Origin: Sinosporangium siamense
GTDB lineage: Bacteria; Actinomycetota; Actinomycetes; Streptosporangiales; Streptosporangiaceae
Direction: 5' to 3'
NCBI RefSeq assembly: GCF_016863435.1
Contig: NZ_BOOW01000041.1
Location: 91,385 to 155,384, forward strand
Length of the DNA: 64,000 nucleotides
Shown here: positions 44,919 through 53,509 of the stretch, one piece after another
How the letters are laid out: the number at the start of each line of letters is the position of its first letter
Position numbering within the stretch: the stretch's first letter is position 1
Translations under genes and position numbers: made by a program
Notes under the pieces: generated by a model
Databases searched by the model: none
Seen by the model: the letters and a program-made list of their open reading frames with translations, nothing else
Told to the model about the DNA's origin: nothing

Positions 44919-46196
44919 ATGGCAAGGCAGAGGGTCGCGGTCATCGGGGCGGGCGGCTCCGGATTGACCTCCGCCTATCTATTGCAGCGTGCCTTCGACG
45001 TGACCGTCTTCGAAGCGGAGCCACGCGTGGGCGGCCACTGCGACACCCACCGGGTGACCACCCCCGACGGCGAGACGGTCTACGTCGACCTTGGCTTCTC
45101 CATGTATCACGACGGTTCCTACCCCGTCTTCACCCGGCTGCTGAGAGAACTCGGCATCACCGGCGAACCCATCGCCGTCACCAACGACACCGTCTGCACC
45201 ACCTGCGGTTTCGAGCGACTGGGCGCGGGCCCTTTCTTCAGCGTCGAGGTCCCAGAACGCCCGCCTGGCGCCTCCCCTTTGGAATGGCGTCGCTTCCTCG
45301 ACGACATGAACCGCATCGGCGGCGACCTGGTGGGGGCCATGGCCGACCTGTCGTCGCTGGACCCGTCCCTCACGGTGGGAGACTGGCTCGCCGGCAAGGC
45401 GTATTCGCCATACTTCCTGCGCCACGCCGTCTTCCCGGCCCTGTCGGTCTGGCTGCTGAACACACCCCACGACCTGCATCGGCTCTCCATGCCGATGCTG
45501 CTCGGCATGATGGCCCGCAAACAACTGCTGGGCGGCCCCGACCCGGATGCCAGGTGGTTGTTCATCCCCGGCGGCAGCCGTACCTATGTGAATCGCGTCG
45601 CGGCGAAACTGACGGCGGTGCGGACCGGCACCCCCGTGCTTGAGGTACGGCGGGAGCGGGGAGGTGTGACGGTGCGCACCGAGGCCGGCGAGGTGTGTTT
45701 CGACAAGGCGGTAGTGGCGGTGCCCCCGCCGGCGGTGCGGGAGATTCTCGCGGACGCGACCCCGGCAGAACGCGAGGTCTTTTCCGCCTTCGAGTATGTC
45801 GCGAACACCCTGACGCTCCACACCGACGGCTCGATCTATTGGGACAAGAGCGGCTCGCAGAGCACGGCCTGCTTCCCGGTGACCTGCGCCGGCACAGGCA
45901 CCAGCGTGTCCGGGCACTGGGACTACAACGCCGCGGTGGGGCTGCGGACCTCCACCCGGCACTACGTCAGTTTTATAGCCGAGGGGGTGGATCCGGCGAG
46001 GATCCTGTCCCAGGCGCACTATTGGCACCCCGTTTTCACCCCGGCCGCCTTCGCCGCGCAGCAGCGCCTTCCCGGGCTCTCGACCGATGTCCTCGCGTTC
46101 GCGGGCGCGCATCACGGCGACGGGTTCCACGAGGACGCGTGTGTCTCGGGAGTGGAGGCGGCCAAAGCCCTTGGAGTCGAGTGGGAGGAGGGATAG
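44919..46196 (+). CDS. NAD(P)/FAD-dependent oxidoreductase (COG2907/amine-oxidase-like)
   Basis: 425 aa. Starts RVAVIGAGGSGLTSAYLLQR (dinucleotide fold), then VTVFEAEPRVGGHCDTH and a YVDLGFSMYHDGSYPVFTRLL block, as in COG2907 'predicted NAD/FAD-binding' proteins. The C-terminal FAD contact is DVLAFAGAHHGDGFHEDACVSG. Relatives are desaturase or monoamine-oxidase-like. ATG 44919 has AAGGA 7-8 nt upstream. It is the first gene of a probable operon with the terpene synthase (83-bp gap) and the flavin monooxygenase, so it may oxidise or desaturate the terpene or its precursor. Confidence 0.85.
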   Translation: MARQRVAVIGAGGSGLTSAYLLQRAFDVTVFEAEPRVGGHCDTHRVTTPDGETVYVDLGFSMYHDGSYPVFTRLLRELGITGEPIAVTNDTVCTTCGFERLGAGPFFSVEVPERPPGASPLEWRRFLDDMNRIGGDLVGAMADLSSLDPSLTVGDWLAGKAYSPYFLRHAVFPALSVWLLNTPHDLHRLSMPMLLGMMARKQLLGGPDPDARWLFIPGGSRTYVNRVAAKLTAVRTGTPVLEVRRERGGVTVRTEAGEVCFDKAVVAVPPPAVREILADATPAEREVFSAFEYVANTLTLHTDGSIYWDKSGSQSTACFPVTCAGTGTSVSGHWDYNAAVGLRTSTRHYVSFIAEGVDPARILSQAHYWHPVFTPAAFAAQQRLPGLSTDVLAFAGAHHGDGFHEDACVSGVEAAKALGVEWEEG

Positions 46197-46279
46197 TCAC
46201 GATCACATGACGGCCCCGGCCGTCGATCACCCGGCAGGAGATTGCGGACCGCGCCCCCACAAGGAGATGGATCTGCACG

Positions 46280-47299
46280 ATGAGCGCCAAGGACCACCTA
46301 GATCAGGCGACGATCACTGTCGATTTGCCACACAGGACGAACCCCGAACTCACGCGAGCCCGCGAACATGTGCGCGAGTGGTGCCTGTCCTACGGCTTCA
46401 TGAACAGCACGACCACCGCACGCCGCTTCACCGACGCCGATCCCGCGAAGATCGTCTGCTACGCCTACCCCGAGGCGCGCGGCGCGGATTTGGACGTGGC
46501 ACTCGACATGATGTGCTTCTTTGCCGCGTTGGACGACTGTTTTGAAAGTGCTTTCTGGAGGTCCCCCGCCGACGGAATACCCTTCATCCGCACCTTGACC
46601 TCCCTTCTCCACGAGGACCTTCCGCCCGCCTCCCTCTCCCCCATCGCGGCGGCGTTCGCCGACATGTGGCGCAGGAGCACGGCGGGCATGTCGTCGGCGT
46701 GGAAAACGAGAGCGGCCCACCACTGGAACCAATACATGTGGGCCTACATCTCCGAGGCGACCTCCCGAAAACGCGGATTCGAACCCGACCTGGACAGCTA
46801 TCTCGCCATGCGCAGGCCCGTCAGCGGGATCCAGTGCTGTTTCGACATGCTTGAACGCACCAACCATTACGAGGTCCCCGCCCAATCGTGGTTCCACGCG
46901 CATCTGCGGAGACTGGCCGACCTCGCCATGGACATCTGCATCCTCTGCAACGACCTGGCCTCGGTGACGAGGGACGAGGTCCGCGGCGACACCTCGAACG
47001 CCGTTCTGGTGCTCATGGCCCACAACCTGGGCCGAAAGGCGGCCGAACGGAAGGTCCGCAAGACGATCTCCCAGCTTGTCGAGGAGTTCCGTACGGCGCA
47101 CCGCAGGACGCGGCGGCTCTGCGAACAGCTACGGCTGGACGAGCCCGGCCGGCGCGACACCCTGCGCTGGACGGACGAACTCCTGGAGTTCGCCGGGGCC
47201 AACCTCGCCTGGCAGGGCGAAGTGGCGCGGTACGGCGAAGCCTCGGCACCCCTGGCCGACGCCCACCATATGGCGGCATTGGCGCATCAGAGCGGGTGA
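46280..47299 (+). CDS. Class I terpene synthase
   Basis: 339 aa, bacterial class I terpene cyclase. The aspartate-rich motif is in MCFFAALDDCFES (DDxxE), the pyrophosphate-sensor Arg region in YLAMRRPVSGIQ, the NSE triad in LCNDLASVTRDEVRGD, and the C-terminal RY pair in EVARYGEA. Single alpha domain, as expected for mono-, sesqui- or diterpene cyclases. Mg2+ ions held by these motifs trigger loss of diphosphate from a prenyl diphosphate and cyclisation. Product not predictable: the motifs do not match the two-domain geosmin synthase, and the size excludes the beta-gamma type. Flanked on both sides by flavoenzyme genes on the same strand. Confidence 0.9.
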   Translation: MSAKDHLDQATITVDLPHRTNPELTRAREHVREWCLSYGFMNSTTTARRFTDADPAKIVCYAYPEARGADLDVALDMMCFFAALDDCFESAFWRSPADGIPFIRTLTSLLHEDLPPASLSPIAAAFADMWRRSTAGMSSAWKTRAAHHWNQYMWAYISEATSRKRGFEPDLDSYLAMRRPVSGIQCCFDMLERTNHYEVPAQSWFHAHLRRLADLAMDICILCNDLASVTRDEVRGDTSNAVLVLMAHNLGRKAAERKVRKTISQLVEEFRTAHRRTRRLCEQLRLDEPGRRDTLRWTDELLEFAGANLAWQGEVARYGEASAPLADAHHMAALAHQSG

Positions 47300-47457
47300 G
47301 AGCCGGACGGGAACGGGGTCCGCGGGCATTTGCCCGCGGACCCGCCCCCGAACCCCTTGCCCCCGGCTTCGTACCGTGCTGTGGCGGGACCGCCCCACCC
47401 CCCAGGGAACACGGAGGCGCTGGGAAGCACCGGCCGCCGCCCGGTGTTGCGGCTGAT

Positions 47458-48684
47458 GTGACCGAGGAGCGCATCAATCCGGTTTTCACCGACGTCGTGG
47501 TGATCGGCGCCGGCCAGGCGGGCCTGTCCAGTGCCTATTTCCTGCGGCGTGCCGGGCTTGCCCCCGGCAGCGGCTTCGTCGTGCTCGACGGGGAGGACGG
47601 CGCGGGAGGTGCGTGGCGGCACCGCTGGCCCTCCCTGCGGCTCGACGGTGTACACGGCATCCACGACCTGCCGGGTATGCCGTTCCGCTCCCCCGACCCC
47701 ACCCGCCCCGCCGCGGAAGTCGTGTCCGGATATTTCGCTGAATATGAGGACCGTTTTGGGCTGCCCGTCCTGCGCCCGGTTCCCGTCACAGCCGTACGGC
47801 ATGGCCCCGGCGACCGGCTCCTCGTCGAGTCCCCCGGCCGCCGGTGGGCGGCCCGCGCCGTGATCAACGCGACGGGCACGTGGCGTAAGCCGTTCGTTCC
47901 CTACTATCCCGGCGTCGGCGACTTCCGGGGCCGCCACCTGCACACCGCCGACTATCGCTCCGCCGAGGAGTTCCGCGGCCGGCGTGTGATCGTCGTGGGC
48001 GGAGGCATCTCGGCGATCGAGCTGCTGACGGAGATCTCGACCGTCGCGGCCGAGGCCACCTGGGTGACCAGGCGTCCGCCGGAGTTCACCGGCCGCGAGT
48101 TCACACCCGAGTACGGCAGGGAGGTGGTGGCGGAGGTCGACCGTCGTGTGCGTGCCGGGCTGCCTCCGCGCAGCGTCGTCAGCGTCACCGGGCTGACGGA
48201 GACAGCCGCGATCAAGCGGGCGCGTGACCGCGGCCTGCTCGACGGCCGCCTCCCCATGTTCAGCCGTGTGCTGCCCGGCGGCGTTGTCTGGGCCGACGGC
48301 AGGTTCCTGGCCGCCGACACCATTTTGTGGGCTACGGGATTCCGCGCGGCCATCGACCATCTCGCTCCCCTTCGTCTCCGTGAGCCCGGCGGCGGCATCC
48401 GCATGGACGGCACCCGGGTCGTGGCCGAACCCCGCCTCCACCTGGTCGGCTACGGGCCTTCCGCCAGCACCGTCGGCGGCAGCCGCGCCGGCCGCCTCGC
48501 CGCCCGCGAGGTACACGCTCTGCTGCGGGGGGAGGGACCGGCTGGCTCTGCCGTACGCCATTTGTCACAGTCGCATCGAGATGGGGAGGGACCAGCCCTG
48601 CCGGCAGGAAGAGCGGCCGAAGAAGGTGCCGTCGCAGCCTTCGACCTTGAACGCGAAGCCCGCCGTCTTTCCGTCCGAGGATGA
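47458..48684 (+). CDS. Flavin-containing monooxygenase (FMO/Baeyer-Villiger-like)
   Basis: About 408 aa. FAD fold DVVVIGAGQAGLSSAYFLRR, a GGAWRHRWPSLRLDGVHG segment, and a second NADPH dinucleotide fold RRVIVVGGGISAIELL. An ATG-type motif lies in INATGTWRKPFVP and LWATGFRAAIDHL. This is the class B flavoprotein monooxygenase layout (single-component N-hydroxylases, FMOs, BVMOs). GTG 47458 is the likely start although no ribosome site is clear. It follows the terpene synthase by 158 bp and could oxygenate its product. The last 40 codons (48565-48684) read antisense through the 3' end of the convergent secreted-protein gene, so the natural C-terminus may have been altered. Confidence 0.85.
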   Translation: MTEERINPVFTDVVVIGAGQAGLSSAYFLRRAGLAPGSGFVVLDGEDGAGGAWRHRWPSLRLDGVHGIHDLPGMPFRSPDPTRPAAEVVSGYFAEYEDRFGLPVLRPVPVTAVRHGPGDRLLVESPGRRWAARAVINATGTWRKPFVPYYPGVGDFRGRHLHTADYRSAEEFRGRRVIVVGGGISAIELLTEISTVAAEATWVTRRPPEFTGREFTPEYGREVVAEVDRRVRAGLPPRSVVSVTGLTETAAIKRARDRGLLDGRLPMFSRVLPGGVVWADGRFLAADTILWATGFRAAIDHLAPLRLREPGGGIRMDGTRVVAEPRLHLVGYGPSASTVGGSRAGRLAAREVHALLRGEGPAGSAVRHLSQSHRDGEGPALPAGRAAEEGAVAAFDLEREARRLSVRG

Positions 48685-49182
48685 GCGGCCGACGCCGGGT
48701 TCACCGCGCGGGAAGTCGACGGTGAGGCGCCCGCCGGTGCGGGAGCCGCCGGTCACCTTGACCTGCTGGTCGGGGCTTACGGGGAACCCCCACGCCCGGC
48801 TCCAGCGGACGAGGAAGAAGTCGTAGTTGAACGGCGCCGTCGTACTCCAGCGGAAGACGACCTGCCGGTCGCGCCTGTGCATGCTGAGCAGGAGGTTGGG
48901 GCCCTGATTCGGCGACCAGACGATCTTGCCGTTCCGGAACTCCTGCCAGGAGCCCCTGACGCCCGGGATGCCGAACTCCCGGGTGGTCGGGCAGCCGAAG
49001 ACGCCCGACCCGCCGCCGTTCGCGCGCCACATATTGCCGATGAGGCTGCCTGTCGGGGCGATGAGGGCGGGGTCGCACGCGATGCCCCGGGTCGCCGCTC
49101 CCGTCGCGGCGGGAGCGGCGAGAAGCGCGACGACGGCGGTTGCGGCGGCCAGGCCTTGCAGGGCGCGTTTGAAGAGGTGCAT
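48565..49182 (-). CDS. Secreted protein with an LGFP-like repeat
   Basis: 205 aa. A signal peptide (MHLFKRALQGLAAATAVVAL, cleavage near AATGA) is followed by LIGNMWRANGGGSGVFGCPT, TREFGIPG and WQEFRNGKIVWSPNQGPN. That is one LGFP-type unit of the kind linked to cell-wall anchoring in actinobacteria. A beta-rich domain ends with two cysteines (EGCDGTFFGRSSCRQGW). AGGAG 7 nt before ATG 49182. It ends inside the FMO gene on the other strand. Confidence 0.8.
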   Translation of the reverse strand: MHLFKRALQGLAAATAVVALLAAPAATGAATRGIACDPALIAPTGSLIGNMWRANGGGSGVFGCPTTREFGIPGVRGSWQEFRNGKIVWSPNQGPNLLLSMHRRDRQVVFRWSTTAPFNYDFFLVRWSRAWGFPVSPDQQVKVTGGSRTGGRLTVDFPRGEPGVGRSSSDGKTAGFAFKVEGCDGTFFGRSSCRQGWSLPISMRL

Positions 49183-49217
49183 GTGTCGGCTCCTGTCTGG
49201 AAGAGGGCGGGATCGGT

Positions 49218-50270
49218 TCAGCCGGTGCCGCTGGAGGGGTCGTCGGTGGTCGGTTCGGTGGGAGTCGGCTCTTCGCTCGGCGGTTCCTCTGCCGGCGGCT
49301 CCTCCACGGGCGGCTCCTCTGCGGGCGGTTCGTCCGGTTGCCCGGGTTCCTCGGGCACGTCCGAACAGGTCCCGGCGTCGCCGGCGTTGTCGAGGTACGG
49401 TTCCCACAGGTAGCCGGTGACGCCGTTGACCTTGGCCTTCACCCACCGGTCGCTGGTGGTGCGGTCGGTCGAGACCGTGCCGCCCGCGGTGTGGCACAGC
49501 ACGGTGGCCACGCTGCCGAAGGGAGCGGTGCCGAGCCGGGTGCTGCTGCGGTAGGGCCCGCTCCGCACGGCTACCACGTCGGCGTTGACCGTGGTGCGGT
49601 CGCTCGCGTCGGCGCCGTAGTGGTCGGCGATGGCGTCGCACATGCGGGTGGAGGAGCCGACCCACATGACGGTGTAGCCTCTGCCGTCGCGGGTGGTGCG
49701 CAGCATGTTGAAGCACGGGCGGTCGGCGGGCGCGTCGGCGGCGACGAGTCCTTGTCCGCCGCTGCGCCCGAACGGGAGCTCAAACTGCTTCAGCAGGACG
49801 CAGCGCGCCGTGTCGACCACGGCGTCGGCACCGCCGCGGACGACCACGACCGCGCCGATCGACCAGCGGGGCCGCCGGTGCTGGTAGAACCGTACGGCCA
49901 GCCGGTCGGTGCGGTAGGCGCACTCTTGGACGTCGGTCAGTTTGTCGAGCCGGCCGGCGAACTTCGTGACGCCTCTCAGGAATCCGTTCTTTTTTAATCT
50001 GCCCTCGTCCGCGGGGGAAAGGGCGCCGACCACTTTGGCGACCAGTTTCGCGACGCCGAGACAGGGGTTCTCCACCGTGGTGGCGTCTCTGACGGTCGGC
50101 AGCACACCGACGGTCAAGGCACCGGCTTTACGGCAGTTGCCGGCATTCGACTTTTTGTTTGTGCCGGAAGACACCGCCTCGACGTCCATGCATCCGGTCA
50201 CGAGCAGTGCGGCAGCCGCCAATGCGGCGATCAGCCGTGTACGGTTGGGTGACCCTTTCACCCCGCTCAC
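49218..50270 (-). CDS. Lipoprotein with SH3-like domain and Pro/Glu tail
   Basis: 350 aa. A lipobox LLVTGC after a basic start marks a lipid-anchored envelope protein. Residues 60-240 are a cysteine-containing domain of unknown type, followed by a bacterial SH3-like domain (VVAVRSGPYRSSTRLGTAPF, then WVKAKVNGVTGYLWEPYLD). The end is a low-complexity tail of EEPPxEEPP repeats and TPTEPTTDD. SH3 domains of this kind bind cell-wall peptides. It lies upstream of the LGFP-like gene on the same strand (35-bp gap), so the two may form an envelope pair. Confidence 0.8.
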   Translation of the reverse strand: MSGVKGSPNRTRLIAALAAAALLVTGCMDVEAVSSGTNKKSNAGNCRKAGALTVGVLPTVRDATTVENPCLGVAKLVAKVVGALSPADEGRLKKNGFLRGVTKFAGRLDKLTDVQECAYRTDRLAVRFYQHRRPRWSIGAVVVVRGGADAVVDTARCVLLKQFELPFGRSGGQGLVAADAPADRPCFNMLRTTRDGRGYTVMWVGSSTRMCDAIADHYGADASDRTTVNADVVAVRSGPYRSSTRLGTAPFGSVATVLCHTAGGTVSTDRTTSDRWVKAKVNGVTGYLWEPYLDNAGDAGTCSDVPEEPGQPDEPPAEEPPVEEPPAEEPPSEEPTPTEPTTDDPSSGTG

Positions 50271-50476
50271 CTCGTTGTTCCGCGCCTTGCTTGTTCGTGG
50301 GCCAAGGTTCTCCCGGAGCGGTAAGCGGGCACATCCGTGCAGACACGTAAATATCTGGGGACTTGAGTGGCTGCACCGATGCCCCCGGCATGCCCGATGG
50401 GCGACAGTGGTGGGGAAGGGATCTCAGTCCGGCCACACAGGCGTCGCGGCGACCGGCGCCCAGATCGGAGGCGGGC

Positions 50477-50839
50477 GTGACCGCCAGACGCAGGCTGCTG
50501 ATCGTGGACGACGACCCGGCGTTCCGTGCGGTCGCGCGCGAACTGCTCGACGGCGAGGCGTTCCACGTGGTGAGCGAGGCGGCGACCGGTTCGGCCGGCA
50601 TCGGCGCGGCGAACGGGGTGCGCCCGGAGGTGGTGCTGCTCGACGTGCAACTGCCCGATGTGAGTGGATTCGACGTGTGCCTGACACTGATGCGTTCGCA
50701 CGCGGAGATCAGTGTCGTGTTGTGCTCGGTGAGGGACGCGTCCGACTACGGGCCGCTCGTGGCGGAGTGCGGGGCGCGTGGATTTGTCGCTAAATGGGCT
50801 TTGTCGACCGAGGAGCTAATCCGTGTCCTCGACGGCTGA
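50477..50839 (+). CDS. Stand-alone receiver-domain protein
   Basis: 120 aa with only a CheY-like receiver: RRLLIVDDDPAFRAVARELL, phospho-Asp in VVLLDVQLPDVSG, Ser in VVLCSVRDAS, Lys in GFVAKWALS. No output domain. GTG 50477 with GGAGG 5-6 nt upstream. It is followed 68 nt later by the NarL-type kinase, so it may be an extra phosphate acceptor or sink for that kinase. Confidence 0.85.
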   Translation: MTARRRLLIVDDDPAFRAVARELLDGEAFHVVSEAATGSAGIGAANGVRPEVVLLDVQLPDVSGFDVCLTLMRSHAEISVVLCSVRDASDYGPLVAECGARGFVAKWALSTEELIRVLDG

Positions 50840-50907
50840 GGTGCGTCGTAGAGTTCTATCGTGAAATCGCGTTGACCGGGATCCTGGCGCCAAGAGAGAC
50901 TCTGCAT

Positions 50908-52677
50908 GTGGAGCCGGGAAAAACTGGCGAAATATCACCTTGGTGGCACCGACATGGCGCAATGTGGGGACTTGCCCTGTTTGGGGTGGTGTTTGGCGTC
51001 GCGACCACAACCATCGCGGCGAACGACCCGAACGCCGACCCCTTCCGGGTCACGGTCCACGCGATCAGCGGATCGCTTTACTTGGTTTCCGGAATGCTGG
51101 CGCATTATCGGCGTCCCGCCAACCGGATCGGCCTGCTTATGCTCGCCGTCGGCATCAGTTTTCTCTCCGAGGATCTTCAATTCTCCCCGACCGCCTGGAT
51201 TCACACCCTCGGCCAGCTGACCGCGTCCACCTCAAGTGCGTTTCTCGCGCATTTGGCGCTCGCGTTTCCCACGGGCCGCCTCGAAACGCGCCCGCGGCGG
51301 GCACTGATCATCACCGGCTATGCCGGAGTCGTCACCATGGGCTTCTCGACGGCGCTGTTCAGCGACCAGGCCGCCCATTTCCGCGGCAACGCGCCCGGCC
51401 TTCTCCTCATAGTCGATCTTCCCTACTTCAACCACGCCGTCCAGACCGCAGGACGTTTCCTCGCGGCCTTCATCGCCGCCGCGATCGTCATCATCTTGAT
51501 TCGCCGCTGGTGGCGGGCCAATGCCGTACTGCGGTCCCTGCTCACGCCGGTCATCGTCGTCATGCCCGCCACCGGCGTCATCACCGCCGTGGGGCTGGCG
51601 CTCCGCGACATCGTGCCGACGCATGACGCGTTCGTCCGCGCCTACGATGTGCTGTTCGCCGCGCTGCCGCTGATGCCGCTGATCTGGATGCTGCACTATT
51701 TCGTCGGCCGCGGCACCGTCAACAGGCTGGCCAGGCGGCTCAACGAACCCCTGCGAACGGCCGAGATGCAAGACCTCCTCGCCCGCACACTCCGCGACGA
51801 TTCCCTGCGAATCGCCTTCTGGAGCGAGGCCGGACTCGTCGACATCCACGGCGTGCCCCTGGCCATGGGCTCCGGGCGGCCACCCCGGACGATCACCGTC
51901 ATCGGCCGCAGCGGCAACCGGCAGGCGGTCCTGGTGCACGACCCCCTGCTGTCCGAGGACCCCCATGTGCTGGAGTCCGTCACCGCCGCGACCGGCCTCG
52001 CCCTGACAAACCAGGACCTGTCCGCCCAGGTCGCCGCCCAGCTCGCCGAGGTACAGGCGTCGCGGGCCCGGATCGTCGAGGCGGCCGACGCCGAACGCCG
52101 CCGCATCGAACGCAACCTGCACGACGGCGCACAGCAGCGCCTGGTGACCGCGCTGCTGTGGGCCAACGCCGCCCGCCGCCGCCTCGGGCAGGGCGAACCG
52201 GCGATCCAGGAGCAGCTCACCAGGATCGCCGCCCAACTGGAGGCGGCGCTGACCGACATCAGGGAACTGGCGCGCGGCCTGCACCCGGCGATCCTGACCG
52301 AGGCCGGGCTGGCCGCCGCCGTCAAGGAGGTCGTGGGCCGCCTCCCGCCGGAGGTGCGGGTGCGGACGGAGATCGGGCCGCTGCCGAAGCTGGCGACGAA
52401 CATCGAGTCGGCCGCGTACTTCGTGGTGTCCGAGGCAGTGACGAACGCGCTCAAGCATGCTCATGCCGTACACGTCGAGGTTGCCGTGGCGTGCGCCGAC
52501 GGCGTGTTGTCGGTGTCGGTGCGCGACGACGGCAGAGGCGGCGCGAACGCGAGTGGCGGCTCCGGGCTGCAAGGACTGCTCGACCGCGTCGCGACGGTCG
52601 GCGGCACCCTCACTCTGAACAGCCCCGAGCAGGGGGGAACCACGATCAAGGCGGTATTGCCCGTTGACCACACCTGA
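50908..52677 (+). CDS. Multi-span sensor histidine kinase, NarL type
   Basis: About 589 aa. Eight or so hydrophobic segments fill the first 300 residues (for example LALFGVVFGVATTTIA; IGLLMLAVGISFLSEDL; FLAAFIAAAIVIILI). A linker with GAF-like character follows, then the HisKA_3 phospho-His in RRRIERNLHDGAQQRLV, N-box SEAVTNALKHAH and G-boxes RDDGRGGANASG and GSGLQGL. GTG 50908 is a plausible start; ATG 50962 or an upstream ATG at 50794 are alternatives. Its end overlaps the start of the cognate regulator by 14 nt. Confidence 0.9.
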   Translation: MEPGKTGEISPWWHRHGAMWGLALFGVVFGVATTTIAANDPNADPFRVTVHAISGSLYLVSGMLAHYRRPANRIGLLMLAVGISFLSEDLQFSPTAWIHTLGQLTASTSSAFLAHLALAFPTGRLETRPRRALIITGYAGVVTMGFSTALFSDQAAHFRGNAPGLLLIVDLPYFNHAVQTAGRFLAAFIAAAIVIILIRRWWRANAVLRSLLTPVIVVMPATGVITAVGLALRDIVPTHDAFVRAYDVLFAALPLMPLIWMLHYFVGRGTVNRLARRLNEPLRTAEMQDLLARTLRDDSLRIAFWSEAGLVDIHGVPLAMGSGRPPRTITVIGRSGNRQAVLVHDPLLSEDPHVLESVTAATGLALTNQDLSAQVAAQLAEVQASRARIVEAADAERRRIERNLHDGAQQRLVTALLWANAARRRLGQGEPAIQEQLTRIAAQLEAALTDIRELARGLHPAILTEAGLAAAVKEVVGRLPPEVRVRTEIGPLPKLATNIESAAYFVVSEAVTNALKHAHAVHVEVAVACADGVLSVSVRDDGRGGANASGGSGLQGLLDRVATVGGTLTLNSPEQGGTTIKAVLPVDHT

Positions 52678-53335
52678 CAGAGCGCCGCTGCGCGTGGTGC
52701 TCGCCGAGGACGCCGTGTTCCTGCGCCAGGCCATCGCCGAGATCCTGCGCGCCGAAGGGGTGGACGTGGTGGCGGAAGTCGGCGACGTCCCGGCCCTGCA
52801 CGCCGCCGTCGACCGGCACACGCCGGATGTGGTGGTCGTCGATGTACGGCTCCCGCCGACATTTCAGACCGAAGGGCTTCGCGCGGCCGCGGAGCTGCGC
52901 CGCACCCACCCCGGCACCGGAGTGCTGGTGTTGTCCGCGCATGTGGAGACCCGCTACTTGTTCGCCCTGCTGGACGGGGCTCCACGAGGGGTCGGTTATC
53001 TGCTTAAGGACACGGTGAGCGGGGTCGATGCCTTCGTCGACGCCCTGTATCGGGTGCGGTCGGGTGGCTATGTGGTGGATCGGGCGGTCGTGGACGCGAT
53101 GCTGGCGGCACCACGCCAACCGGCTGAGGTACTCAGCCCGGCGCAGCACGCCGTACTGGCCTTAATGGCGCAGGGGTTGTCCAACCAGGCTATCGGTGCG
53201 CAGCTCTTTCTTACGTTGCGTACGGTGGAGGCTCATATCCGGGGCATCTTTGTGCGGTTGGATCTGCCGCCGGCGCCGGACTACCATCGCCGGGTGCTGG
53301 CGGTGCTCGCCTATCTGCGGCCTGAGTCTTTGTAG
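52664..53335 (+). CDS. NarL/LuxR-family response regulator
   Basis: 223 aa. Receiver with VVLAEDAVFLRQAIAE, phospho-Asp in VVVVDVRLPP, Lys in GVGYLLKDT. LuxR HTH with LSPAQHAVLALMAQGLSNQA and LRTVEAHIRGIFVRL. It begins at TTG 52664 inside the kinase gene, giving translational coupling. Paralogous to the 30481 regulator. Targets unknown. Confidence 0.9.
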   Translation: MTTPDRAPLRVVLAEDAVFLRQAIAEILRAEGVDVVAEVGDVPALHAAVDRHTPDVVVVDVRLPPTFQTEGLRAAAELRRTHPGTGVLVLSAHVETRYLFALLDGAPRGVGYLLKDTVSGVDAFVDALYRVRSGGYVVDRAVVDAMLAAPRQPAEVLSPAQHAVLALMAQGLSNQAIGAQLFLTLRTVEAHIRGIFVRLDLPPAPDYHRRVLAVLAYLRPESL

Positions 53336-53354
53336 GGCTGGGGCTCGTCCGCGC

Positions 53355-53387
53355 GGAGCTGTTCCGGAGCTGTTCCGGAGCTGTGAA
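53355..53387 (+). repeat. Three tandem 11-bp units
   Basis: GGAGCTGTTCC twice exactly, then GGAGCTGTGAA, in the 174-bp spacer upstream of fabF. It could be iterated regulator sites for fabF or the 3' region of the response-regulator transcript. Confidence 0.7.
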
Positions 53388-53509
53388 CGGACAAATCTTC
53401 TACGACTTTTTCGTTGATCAGGTCATATGTCTTGGGGCATTTCCCCTGGCAGCGTTGTATCGGGACCAATACCTGACAGGTCTCCCAAAGCACAACGAAG
53501 GGGTCATCG

